DNA of 64,000 bases, taken from NCBI GenBank assembly GCA_029582155.1, contig CM055901.1:6180874-6244873 (forward strand), in the 5' to 3' direction. Every line of letters starts with the position of its first letter. The stretch's first letter is position 1. The position numbers and the translations under genes are program-made. The DNA is from Panopea generosa (taxonomy: Eukaryota > Mollusca > Bivalvia > Adapedonta > Hiatellidae). The notes below the pieces were generated by a model. That model saw only the letters and a program-made list of their open reading frames with translations, had not been told where the DNA came from and made no database searches. Positions 45,649-56,055 of the stretch are shown piece after piece.

Positions 45649-46386
45649 GTGCTTTCAGGTGCGCGATGCTTCCACGAGTGTCCCCATAAGGTAGACATGC
45701 GAACTGAATTTTCATTTTAAATTAACGTTGCTTCTTTTTATTTTACTGATGTGCCTCCTGTTACCTTTTATTGTGAAAAATGCAATATATCATTCATAAA
45801 CGTTCTATCAGGCAACTCTTCGCTCTCAGCAATCGTGAAACATCGGGTATTTCCGTATCCTCCGTAGAATACGTAGCATAAAGGCCGAGGTGATCAGATT
45901 GCGCTCTCAGGTTCTCGTCACGCATGTCCGCCGATCTGCGCACGCGCGGAGGTTGGTCTTCGCAGCCGATCCGGGTAAATTATTTCTTTTAATGAAATGT
46001 TATTCTGGATATTCGTTTGTTAAGCACAATACTGTATATATTGATTATTTGTTTATTATTGGATTCATACTATGATATTTAACGAAACTCCGTAATCACG
46101 TGAAAGAGAGAGACTTTGTGGGGACAAAATTGCTCAGCCAATCAGCACCCACCTTTATGAAAAGTTCCGCACAACACGAAAATATGATTTTGTGGGCAAC
46201 ATTGAGATAGATGATTTATAAAAAAAATTACGGGGACATTAAACAGAATATTTTTTCTTGCCATTTCATTAGATTTCAATGCGATTTAAGGTACCGTAAA
46301 TGTGGGGACAGGCAAATGTCCCCACAGTGCTAGGAGTGTCCCCACAACGAGGGTTTTAAACAGGAAATATGTTCCCACAATTACGG

Positions 46387-46388
<2 letters not shown>

Positions 46389-46431
<43 letters not shown>
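46389..46431. repeat. (TC)n microsatellite, about 21 units
   Basis: Perfect dinucleotide run of 43 bases. Confidence 0.97.
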
Positions 46432-46432
<1 letters not shown>

Positions 46433-47159
46433 ACCGACAGGTTATACACAAATCATCCATTTTAAAGTTATCCAAGTTAACAATATAAAACACCAAAATC
46501 TAGTATAACAACAAATAACAGTCTGTTTAAGTATTACATCAAATCATGTATATAAAATTGATATTTTTAATTTACAGTTTTTAAATATCAAAATACATGT
46601 TTTACTAAATGCAAATTGATTTACATTGTGTCAACATTGTGTCTATTTATTTGCATATTCCCAACTTAAATAATCAAGATAATTTTAAATCAAACGCAAA
46701 TTGATTTAATTATTCTAATAACTGGGATGTATGAAAAGCATGTTTATTTGTTTGCACAATGTGTGACGTCTGTATTGGCGTTTAGATATTTGTAATCAAA
46801 CACAAATTGATTTTCTTGTTACGTCTTTGGTTTAATCGTTTAAACCATACGCTTTCAATCAAACGCAAATTGTTTTCCTTGTTCAAATAATTGTTGTAAT
46901 TGTTTGCACAATGTACGACCCGAGTAATCAAATTTACCTTTAATTTTTAAAAACTGTTAACTTAATTGTTTAAACATTAAATAACCCGTATACTTGTTAT
47001 TACAATGTGCGACACAAATTATCAAGTTTAACGCTACCATGTTTATTTCAAGAATATTTTAATGATTAATAACTGCATCATATATTTCATGAATATAATA
47101 ATTGTTATGTATGTAATAATATAATAAATAACACTGATATTGCTATATAAAACAGAAAT

Positions 47160-47665
47160 AAAAAGTGGGGCCGGATTGACCATGCTAAATGGGGCCGGAT
47201 TGTCCAGGGGACGGATTGTCCAGGGGGCGGATTCTCCATGGCCGTTTTGGAGTGGGGCCAGATTGCCCAGGTTCCATATAATGATAAATGTACATAATAT
47301 AATGAAAAAAGCACATCATATAATGACAAATCTACAGCATATAATGACAAATCTACATAATATAATGAAGAATGTACATCATATAATGACAAATCTACAT
47401 AATATAATGAAGAATGTACATCATATAATGACAAATCTACATCATATAATGACATGTCTACAGCAAATAATGACAAATCTACATAAAATAATGAAGAAAA
47501 TACATCATATAATGATAACTCTACCTAATATAATGACAAATCTACACAATATAAAAGTAAATCTACATCGTATAATAAAGAATGCACAGCATATAAAGAT
47601 AAATCTACATGATATAATGATGAATGCACATGATATAATAAGGAATGTACATAATACATATAAAA
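47160..47665. mobile_element. Minisatellite-cored element with inverted-repeat end (left half)
   Basis: The left end AAAAGTGGGGCCGGATTGAC then CATGCTAAATGGGGCCGGAT is the exact inverse of the right end of the 12.1-12.5 kb copy. Repeated 'ggattgtccaggg' blocks lie between 47200 and 47270. The core from 47278 is an array of 'acatcatataatgacaaatc' and 'acataatataatgaagaatg' units, more regular than at 12 kb. The matching right end is missing. Open frames on both strands here come from the repeat period and are not genes. Confidence 0.65.
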
Positions 47666-47834
47666 TAGATCACATAAGACAACTATGGCATTCCATAAAT
47701 ATGCATATTTAATCACATAAACACAAAACGAGTTGAATGACTAACATGTACATATTTTAATATATAGACATAACTATCACTTCCGATACTATTATAATAA
47801 TCCCACTTAAATGCAGGAAGGCGATGCTACGATA

Positions 47835-48009
47835 GCACGATGACACGATGGTGATAGTACGATAGCACGATGGTGATGGTACGATGGCACGATGACGATG
47901 ACGCGATCGCTTCATCACCATCGTGTCATCGTGCTATCGTGTCATCACCATCGTGTCATCGTACCATCACCATCGTGCTATCGTGTCATCACCATCGTGT
48001 CATCGTGCT
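47835..48009. repeat. Large inverted repeat / potential cruciform of ATC-type repeats
   Basis: The left arm 47835-47903 ('agcacgatgacacgatggtg'…) pairs with the right arm 47941-48009 (…'caccatcgtgtcatcgtgct') over about 69 bp with roughly 90% identity by eye. The 37-bp loop contains GCGATCGC. Both arms are made of degenerate 'gatgacac'/'gatagcac' units. Confidence 0.85.
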
Positions 48010-48089
48010 AATGTGGCATCGCGTATGCTTGTTGACAATGCGATAGCACGATGGCCCTAACGGAACACCGTAGTGCATTGATCATAACA

Positions 48090-49000
48090 ATTTTTTTTTC
48101 ATATTGCCATCATTTTTGCTGCATCGTGAAAACAAATGTATTGATCAATGTAAAAAAAATTAGCTTACTCAAGAAAAGTGTATAATCAATATGAGTGATG
48201 ATTTTTTTCAGACTGGTGTAAATCAACTAAAATCTACTTTCGATATGATCATTTTTTTCTGAGCTTCATCAAATTTGACAAAAAACGGGATGATTTGAAC
48301 AATTTCTTGATGTGGTTGATTCATACACATATTGTACAAGATGACAACATCGTTTATCTGAGGTAGAATAGTACACTAGACTTTTTTTGCTCATTATTTG
48401 TCAAAAAACGGCTTGCGTTTTGAAGGTTTTTCACCATCGATGGATATTTAATTACAGCCAAAGTAATAAGTGAATGTTCGTATTCTTTGTGGCTTTGTCG
48501 AAACAAACATATTGAGCAATTCAAAAAAAATAGCTGTCCCCAAAATTTTGTAAAACCAGCATGATAAATGAATTTTACAGACTTCCGTTTTTGATCCATC
48601 TTCTTCTAGTTTTCATCAATTTCCACTCAATTTATGCAGATTTGATTAAGTTTCTGCTGCTGGTGGTTATTACAAGAGTTATACAATATGACATCATCGT
48701 TTATCTGACTTTGAAAAGTACAATATACTTTTTTTGCTCATTATTTGTCAAAAACGGCTTGCGTTTTGAAGGTTTTCCACCATCCGTGGATTGTTGACTA
48801 CAGCCGAAGTATTCTTTGTTGCTATGTCGAAACAAACATATTAAGCAGTTTGTACATTCAATGACAAAGATGAATTTTTATAAAACCATTAAAATCACTC
48901 GACTTTCGTTTTCATTCACTTTCTGCCGTTTCATATATTTTCACAAACTTTGGGGACATTTCACTCAAACAAGTATCATGAACGTTTTGTCATGGACTGA
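48090..49000. repeat. Tandem repeat, ~346-bp unit, about 2.5 copies
   Basis: 'catcgtttatctga' at 48349 and 48695 starts two similar units that share 'ctttttttgctcattatttg', 'aacggcttgcgttttgaagg', 'tcgaaacaaacatatt' and 'ataaatgaattttacagact'-like blocks. A diverged partial unit precedes them from about 48100. Non-coding. Confidence 0.7.
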
Positions 49001-49194
49001 AACCCATTTACTATTCAGATATGCTTTTTCTTTTCTAAAAAAACACACAACAACATGCAAATCTTTATTTCATCAAACGAAAGCTCATTTTCAAAACGTT
49101 TTTCTAATCTCGCGATCAAAATGTCAAACTTATTTTGTTTTATAAAATCAAAATCCAATACAATCTAAAAAAAAAAAAACAAAAAAAAAAACAG

Positions 49195-49710
49195 AATTGG
49201 TGTCAACTATGACTGATATACTATGGTTTTGCATGCAACACATTTGGACTGGACGGACAATCTATATACATGAACTGATAGCTCTATATGAATAGGATCC
49301 AGTTAAAGATTCGCCACTACTCTCACGCCATATAAAGGACAGGCATAGGAACTCGTTGGATCATGAAGTAACAGTGAAATCATATATATGTATTTCATAA
49401 AGGGAGATAATTGAAATCACAATAACGGAATTTCCGATTTTTGGGATCTTTTCAGACGCATATTCAAAATGTATGATATATATGGAGATAATTATTTGTT
49501 AACAATAAATGTACAGACCAGACTATGGTAAGCGCGCCTAGCTGCAGCGCAAACCATAGACACAATATCAAGGTCCTTACCAACCCAATAGAATTGGTGT
49601 CCACCATGACTTATATACTATGGTTTTACATGCAACACATTTGGACTAGACGGACAATTTACGTACATGAACTGATGTTTTTTATGTGTATGATCCAGTT
49701 AAGACTCTTC
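49195..49710. repeat. Direct duplication, ~398-bp spacing
   Basis: The segment from 'ggtgtcaactatgactgata' (about 49199) through 'catgcaacacatttggactg' and 'catgaactgatag' is repeated from about 49597 as 'ggtgtccaccatgacttata', 'catgcaacacatttggacta' and 'catgaactgatg', then 'gatccagttaa'. About 88% alike by eye. Confidence 0.75.
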
Positions 49711-50369
49711 GCATGCTATGTGGACAGCAGATCGGATATCCAAATCATAAAAAAGCTGTCCAATCACGCCTTATTTGATCAGGCTACCCAAGAAGCGGAC
49801 TCGAGAGCGGTTCATCTCAGAGGCCCTCCCAAGGGTTTTGGAAATCTGGGGTTCATGGCAAATTATTTTTAGGGATCTGACGAACATTGGCCATTACTTT
49901 CAGAGATCCAGGGAACAAAGGCCTACTTTTAGAGATCAAGGGAACAGTGTCATAAAAGAAAAAAAGTACATAATTTTATCAATTTTAAACATATATAACC
50001 AATCATAATTACTTTTAAAATGAGATTTTGATTGCTCTGGGCGGCTTTTTTTGGCAGCTTTGGAGCTTCTGGTGGCTTTTATTAGCAACTTGTACTCTTG
50101 ACCACCAAGACGCTCTAACTTCAGAGAAGATCAAATTCCCTGCTGAATTGAAGGCAGTACAAGGACACTGTTTATTATGACGATGTGTAAATGGTAACAA
50201 AGAATACTTCAGTCACAGGGGTTGAGCCAATACGCGCCTATTTGCACATCGAAAAAGTGTACGTGAATAGTGTATATACAATTCAGCACCCGTGACAACA
50301 TGACACGTCAATAGGGAATTTCTTGCAACGCAATTAAATTTGAATAAATATAAATGTTTAATATGTTTG

Positions 50370-50734
50370 TAATTGATTGATTTATTTATTTATTCTCTTT
50401 AATTCCTTCGGTTACAGAGATTTTATGGTACATGAACTCAATGCAAACATATATATATATAAGTTGACAAACAACAAATATGAAAACAAAAATACAAGAA
50501 CATTAGCAAATTGTAATAGGCAATAATGAACAATTGCACGTTCGCTCGCTTGCCAGTGGCCATACCCACCTGCACACGCATGCACAGAGACACACACGCA
50601 GACATAGACACACACACACACTGACAGACACACATACACATATATGAAAACAAAAATTCAGAAGACAGTTAACATTTGCATACAATGACATGTCATGACA
50701 ACATGCACTGGCATCAGATGAATGTATATAGTAA
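50370..50734 (-). other. LINE B 3' UTR and tail
   Basis: Downstream of the LINE B ORF2 stop on the minus strand, about 365 bp, including an interrupted CA/TG microsatellite (about 50560-50640). It ends in a simple-repeat tail (minus strand 'aataaataaataaatcaatc', at about 50370-50392). This type of tail in place of poly(A) is usual for CR1/L2/Jockey-group LINEs. Confidence 0.65.
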
Positions 50735-53700
50735 TCAAATAATTGTTTCAATCCAAAGCATACATTTTGCAATATATTGAAATGTGTCCAGGCAAAACCT
50801 TTCATGCACAACAATATTATCGAAGTCCTTTGATGCCTGCCCCAGCAAGCATCTCATCATATTTTCTTTGTCAATATTTATTAATTTGTGACCAATTCTG
50901 TTTCCGTAACTTAAAAACACATAATTTATGAAGTCCTGACGGATCAATTGCGTCAATGGGCACGTCGTTATTATATGTAAGTTTGCGTCGTGGTAAATAT
51001 GTTCACAAAAATGGCACACACGCGCGATTTTCGGCTGAGTATCTGTCCATATTTTGCTTACAATAGCCGAATTTTTCAAGGAGTTCCTGTTCGAGGCACA
51101 CGTCCATACACTAGCTGGTTCGATAACAGTTTGTAATGCCATGAACCGTTCAAATACACCTTCAGCGCCCATTCGTTCATACCATTGTTTATTTTCATAC
51201 AACTGGATAGCATTTTTTACCTTTCTTTTCAAGCATGTTTTGTTTGGAAATATACCAGTTTCAATATAATTAATTATGAAATTTGTCAGGTTATACTTAT
51301 TGAGAAGCTTTAGAATATCAGGTATAAAACCTCTTTGTTTATTATTAGATCTAGTTACAAACATTGACAGACGGCTGTTAAAGATGCGTTTTGATAGTAT
51401 ATCGTGTGGTAAGGTACATAGTTTTTGAAGAAATCCTAATTTTCTTTTATCAATCTCTGATAGTATAGAATACCAACCCAGCATACTCAGACACATCACT
51501 GTTCTAGTTCGTTTCTCAAAACCTTGAATGACCTTGGAACAAAATCGAAAAAATATTTCTAGTTGTTCAATGTTTTTGACAGATAGGTTGGACCAAAGTT
51601 CTGAACCGTAGATTAGAGTTGGGATACATATCTTATGAATGAGTGATGCTGATACTACTGGATTAACATCGTTTACGTTAAGACCGATAGGCATTATAGA
51701 GTAAAACGACGATGTGGCTTTAATCACTGCATTATCAATCATGTCGTTCTGGTTTAGCTTGTCATTTAAGTGTATACCAACATGTTTTACATTAGTAACA
51801 ACATTAACATGTTCCTGTCCCAGGTGGAATTCAGGGTACTGTTTGGCACGCGATCTGTCACCAAAGACTACGATGTTGCTTTTAATGGGGTTAATTATGT
51901 ATCTCCATCGAGAAGAGTAAATATACACAATGTCTAACATCTGCTGCAAATTAAGAGGAGATATGCAGGAGAGTGTAAGATCGTCTGCAAGAGTGCAATT
52001 ACCAGTTTTATTACTTAAAATGCACGTTCCCAAATTGCTGCTTTCTAACTCATTTAAGAGGTCATCTATAAAGAGTTTGTAGATAAAAGTTGAGAGCGTT
52101 CCTCTTTGGCGGACCCCTTGTTTTATCATGAACCAATCCGACTTTATGCCATTTATGTAGATACAACTGTTCATGTTACTATGGGCATTTACAATTAGCC
52201 TCCATATATTTCCCTGTATTCCAAATTTATGCAATTTATAAAATATTCCAGGTAACCACAGGGTGTCAACGGCTTGCTTTGTGTCTAACAGGCATACATA
52301 TACTTTGCTCCCTAATTCTATATTGTAGTGTATAGATTCCTGAAGGTTAAATGTGGCTGTAACTGACCCGCGATATTTTTTATAAGCATTTTGTTGTACA
52401 TTTGGAAATGAGATATTTATATTTGTTATCCAGCTAACTAACTTCGTATGTATAATCTTTTCAAACAGCTTATATATAACAGGTAGGAGCGTTATTGGTC
52501 TGTAGTTTTTTGTATCGGATCTGCTCTTCCCGTTATTTTTTAATATTGGGATTATTACACCCTTTTTACTGTTTTTTGGAAATTTTTCTTCAACAATGAT
52601 TCGATTAAAAAGTGTTGCTAAAGCTTTGAATAGAGATTGTCCACCAAGTTTCAAATGCTCATTAAATATGTTATCAAAAGAAGCAGCCTTTCTATTTTTT
52701 AAACTTGATACTACTTTTTGTATATGCTCGCCCGTTATATCTGCTTCTAATATAGGATTGTCATTATATGCTACATTGTCCTGCGTTATTTTAGCAATTT
52801 TGTTTTCTATATCTTTTTTAAATTCCTCATCAAAATTATCTGATTCTAGAGGTGAGTATATACTTTGATAAAAATCAGAAAAGCAGTCGCATATCCCGTG
52901 AGGGTCTCGTACTATACCTATGTCCGTTTCTATTTGTGAGCAAGTTGGAGATCTTTTATTTTTTCTCTTCTTTACAAGACTCCAAAACAATTTGTTATCA
53001 CAGTCTGCTGCTGCGTTTAGTTCATTATAGAATTTATTTTCTATGCTTTGTATGGCTTTCTTTTGTATATTGATGAATTTTCGTTTCAACATTTTGTAAT
53101 TTGAGTAGGTTTTGAAATTTCTACCACGTGGTTTACCCTCATCTATCCATAACTTTCTAGCGGCTCGTTGATCTTTGTGAGCTTTTTGTACGTTTTTTCC
53201 CCAGTATGGTTTAGCATGTTTGTTATATTTTGATTTCGGCATAGTTTCGTCAGCGCTATTATTGATTATTGACAGCAGATCATTGTAATATATATCTAAA
53301 CTGTCATTTTTAATATTTTGTAATGCTGAAGATAGCTTGGATTGGTACAGGATAGTTATATCTTCATTAATTTTATGCCACGCAATTTTTTCTGAATTTG
53401 GATTTTCTGGTATTGTATTAAATTGAACGTTGGCACTTACATATATGGGATAGTGGTCCGATACATTGAATAAATCATCATCAAGTATCTTAATTTGTGT
53501 AATAATATCCATGTTATAATTATGTACAATAATATGGTCAAGCATTTTTTCTGCAGTTTTGTATGTGTAGTTTGGACCATTATTTGATGTGCTTAATCCT
53601 ATAGAAGTAAGTGAATTGTTATCTAAAAATCTTGACAATCGCTTATCTCTAAATGATGCATTTTTATCATCTTTATGTTTGACCTCCGCATTCATGTCGC

Positions 53701-54205
53701 CTGCCAGGAAAACAGTTCCTTGCCCAGAGCATGTATCAAGAATTGCCTGAATAGAACTCAATACTTTCATATAGTCGAATGTAGAATAATTTGAGGAAGG
53801 CATATAAGTACATATAAAGAATAGCCTAGTACTGTTACTTAATGTGAGCACAATTCCTGCTATTCTATCATCTTCGATTTCGTACATTGTTGAAATTGAG
53901 AATTGTAACTCCTTTTTATAGATAATAGATACACCCGCTTTACCGCATTTTAATGAACCGTATATATCAAAAGAGGAATCGCACAAGGTATAATTATAGT
54001 AATTAAAATGAATACTGTCCATAAAATTACTCATATGTGGTAAAAGCTTATGTTCTGTTATAAATGCTATATCAATATTCAATGTGTCTAATGATTTACT
54101 TAGGCTGGCTGCTGAGGACATAACTCCCCTTACATTCCAGGTTATTATGTTTAGATTATTCAGAGCATGTGGAACAACAGGTTTAGGTTTAGATTTTGTA
54201 GTCAT
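50735..54205 (-). CDS. LINE B ORF2: endonuclease-reverse transcriptase, 1156 aa, open
   Basis: ORF2 makes the nick and copies the element RNA at the target. Endonuclease (residues about 15-265): LNIITWNVRGVMSSA, FITEHKL, VFLAGDMNAEVK, LDHIIVHN and VSDHYPI. RT (about 480-820): NYRPITLLPVIYKLFEKIIH, VCLLDTKQAVDTLW, GVRQRGTLSTFIYKLFIDDL and LADDLTLSC (about residue 740). C-terminal cysteine cluster VCHFCEHIYHDANLHIITTC (about 1075). No stop or frameshift. Oddities are RQRGTLST where RQGGxLSP is usual and QAVD where KAFD is usual, so activity is not assured. The ATG overlaps the ORF1 stop as TAATG. It resembles LINE C in layout; I place both in the CR1/L2/Jockey-like group by inference. Confidence 0.92.
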   Translation of the reverse strand: MTTKSKPKPVVPHALNNLNIITWNVRGVMSSAASLSKSLDTLNIDIAFITEHKLLPHMSNFMDSIHFNYYNYTLCDSSFDIYGSLKCGKAGVSIIYKKELQFSISTMYEIEDDRIAGIVLTLSNSTRLFFICTYMPSSNYSTFDYMKVLSSIQAILDTCSGQGTVFLAGDMNAEVKHKDDKNASFRDKRLSRFLDNNSLTSIGLSTSNNGPNYTYKTAEKMLDHIIVHNYNMDIITQIKILDDDLFNVSDHYPIYVSANVQFNTIPENPNSEKIAWHKINEDITILYQSKLSSALQNIKNDSLDIYYNDLLSIINNSADETMPKSKYNKHAKPYWGKNVQKAHKDQRAARKLWIDEGKPRGRNFKTYSNYKMLKRKFINIQKKAIQSIENKFYNELNAAADCDNKLFWSLVKKRKNKRSPTCSQIETDIGIVRDPHGICDCFSDFYQSIYSPLESDNFDEEFKKDIENKIAKITQDNVAYNDNPILEADITGEHIQKVVSSLKNRKAASFDNIFNEHLKLGGQSLFKALATLFNRIIVEEKFPKNSKKGVIIPILKNNGKSRSDTKNYRPITLLPVIYKLFEKIIHTKLVSWITNINISFPNVQQNAYKKYRGSVTATFNLQESIHYNIELGSKVYVCLLDTKQAVDTLWLPGIFYKLHKFGIQGNIWRLIVNAHSNMNSCIYINGIKSDWFMIKQGVRQRGTLSTFIYKLFIDDLLNELESSNLGTCILSNKTGNCTLADDLTLSCISPLNLQQMLDIVYIYSSRWRYIINPIKSNIVVFGDRSRAKQYPEFHLGQEHVNVVTNVKHVGIHLNDKLNQNDMIDNAVIKATSSFYSIMPIGLNVNDVNPVVSASLIHKICIPTLIYGSELWSNLSVKNIEQLEIFFRFCSKVIQGFEKRTRTVMCLSMLGWYSILSEIDKRKLGFLQKLCTLPHDILSKRIFNSRLSMFVTRSNNKQRGFIPDILKLLNKYNLTNFIINYIETGIFPNKTCLKRKVKNAIQLYENKQWYERMGAEGVFERFMALQTVIEPASVWTCASNRNSLKNSAIVSKIWTDTQPKIARVCHFCEHIYHDANLHIITTCPLTQLIRQDFINYVFLSYGNRIGHKLINIDKENMMRCLLGQASKDFDNIVVHERFCLDTFQYIAKCMLWIETII

Positions 54206-56055
54206 TAATCAATTTCTGTGTGATTTCCGTAGTTCAGATTTGTATCATCTACATCATTATAATCATACCTATGACGTCTCCTCTGTTGTAGTGAACTTTT
54301 AAAATTTGACCATGCATTTTTGGAGTACCAACGCCTACAGCGGGTAAATTGCAGCCAAAAGCAATCATCATCTTCGATTATTTGTCCTTGATAATAAGGC
54401 ACAGACAATTTAGCGACGAGGTCACCTTTTTTATTTTCAAACATTGATATTTCTGTTGGTGTTACACCCCTTACACACAAGTATGTTTCTAATCCTCTAT
54501 GTGTGGACATTGGATCAATCCCACTTATGTAATAACTTTTTAATCTACCTGAGTATTTTCCACTAAAAGAGTCGTCTGTACAGTATGACTGAGTAGTTTT
54601 TCTTCTTCCATTGGTAACGTGTGATTCTATCTTGTGAATTTCACAGTGTTCACTTTTTGGTTGAAGGGTTTCATAAGATGCCGATTCAAGATCTTGAGCA
54701 AGTTTTAAACTGGAATCAGATTGTCTTTCATTGGATTTGGAAGTATCCCTGCGTTCTGTGTTTCGTGTTTCTGTTTCTGGTCTTCTCCATAATTTTGTTT
54801 TTTGGTCAAACGTAATTGGTGGCTGTTCTTGTAGATACTCTGGTATGATGATTTCCTTTGGTGTGTTTTTTACCACCTCTGCGTATGACAGCGATTGCGT
54901 TGTTGTCATTTGGTCTTCTTCTATGACAATGGTCGGAATAGGATTTTGCTGTTGTGGGCCGCATTTTGTAGGGATAGTTATTTCAGGCTTTGTAATTTGC
55001 TTTGGTGTATTTGGTTTGGTTGGTATCACATTTATAGTTTGTTCAGTTGCTTGACGTTGCAGCGCATCACTGTTACCACTGACTGCAACATTGGTAATTG
55101 CCTTACATGCATTGTCTACCTGTATCGAGTATGTTTTCATTTCCTGCATTGAAGAGTGTAATACACTGTTTAGTTTCATTTCATATTCATTTAATTTTTG
55201 TGAGACACCACTTTGTAGCACGGCCATTTGATTTTTGAAGGTTTCATTTTCATTTTTTATTTGAGATAGTTCACATTTTAGGCGGCCAATTTCTGCTTTA
55301 TCAAGTTGTCTTTCTTTTTGACTTTCGTTATATCTACTGTTTATCTCAATGACGTTGCTGAGAACCCGACTAAGTTCCATTTGGTAGTCTATTGAAAGTC
55401 GGGGTGGTGAATCTGCGGTTTTATGAATGCACTTTTCTTGTTTTGCTTTTGAGAAACTTAGTTGCTTTCCTTTGCTAAAGATTGTTTCAATTTCACTTGA
55501 TTTTTCTCCTCGTAAGAACATATTAAGAATGAAGCAATCAGAAGCAAGCAGATGGTGAGCTGGGTTTCGTCTCGATTGGAAGAGAATATTTCTATAGGCG
55601 TTTAATTCATCTTCAGATTGGTCTATCACCTTAAGTAACTTGCTGATGTACATGTGTCTTGGTAGGTTGGCAAGTTCTCTATCAATAGCATTACATAACT
55701 GTGTCCCCGGAATTTGTGAATCGTACATGTGGTCCAGATAACGAAGTTGCATAGGCTCACTATAATTGTGATCCAGGATTTCATCGTTGTCGCTAACGTC
55801 ATATATCTCATCTTGTGACAGTAATGGATTTGTACTATCGACGTACACCTTTTTGGGGTGTGTCTGTTCATTCTGATCGAAGTTTGGGAGTTGTATATTT
55901 ACAGCTCGATATGTCTCACTTGGATCGATATAATTGTAACGATTCTGATTTACAGGTGTAAGATTGTGATATGTTTTATTACCACTTGAGATAACTGTGT
56001 CATTATAATGGTTTTCACTGCCCATTGTGTACATTTTGATAAAAATTTTCATCAA
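54205..56055 (-). CDS. LINE B ORF1, 616 aa, open
   Basis: Putative RNA-binding protein of the LINE particle. The N-terminal 150 residues are polar (YIDPSETYRAVNIQLPNFDQ). A predicted helical region, ELANLPRHMYISKLLKVIDQ and LNAYRNILFQSRR, follows. A coiled coil (about residues 220-300; LKCELSQIKNENETFKNQMA) and a Thr/Pro/Gln-rich linker come next. The C-terminal domain has YYISGIDPMSTHRGLETYLC, then EISMFENKKGDLVAKLSVPY and FWLQFTRCRRWYSK, an RRM-like fold also seen in LINE C ORF1 (FYIGGFQSSIT…). It ends YGNHTEID TAA, with the final A shared with the ORF2 ATG. No zinc knuckle. The start at 56055 is the first ATG in frame; a second Met follows immediately. Confidence 0.85.
   Translation of the reverse strand: MMKIFIKMYTMGSENHYNDTVISSGNKTYHNLTPVNQNRYNYIDPSETYRAVNIQLPNFDQNEQTHPKKVYVDSTNPLLSQDEIYDVSDNDEILDHNYSEPMQLRYLDHMYDSQIPGTQLCNAIDRELANLPRHMYISKLLKVIDQSEDELNAYRNILFQSRRNPAHHLLASDCFILNMFLRGEKSSEIETIFSKGKQLSFSKAKQEKCIHKTADSPPRLSIDYQMELSRVLSNVIEINSRYNESQKERQLDKAEIGRLKCELSQIKNENETFKNQMAVLQSGVSQKLNEYEMKLNSVLHSSMQEMKTYSIQVDNACKAITNVAVSGNSDALQRQATEQTINVIPTKPNTPKQITKPEITIPTKCGPQQQNPIPTIVIEEDQMTTTQSLSYAEVVKNTPKEIIIPEYLQEQPPITFDQKTKLWRRPETETRNTERRDTSKSNERQSDSSLKLAQDLESASYETLQPKSEHCEIHKIESHVTNGRRKTTQSYCTDDSFSGKYSGRLKSYYISGIDPMSTHRGLETYLCVRGVTPTEISMFENKKGDLVAKLSVPYYQGQIIEDDDCFWLQFTRCRRWYSKNAWSNFKSSLQQRRRHRYDYNDVDDTNLNYGNHTEID

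Noticed and set aside
47105-47716. Three long open frames (SLYDVHSSLYYVDLSLY and similar) on both strands
   Set aside because: Translations of the AT-rich tandem array; no start context, no domain.
50412-50814. Cys/Val-rich frames such as VCVCVYVCVC
   Set aside because: Translations of the CA/TG microsatellite in the LINE B 3' UTR.
54621-55152. Plus-strand hydrophobic frames opposite LINE B ORF1
   Set aside because: Antisense shadows of an open ORF1; no independent support.
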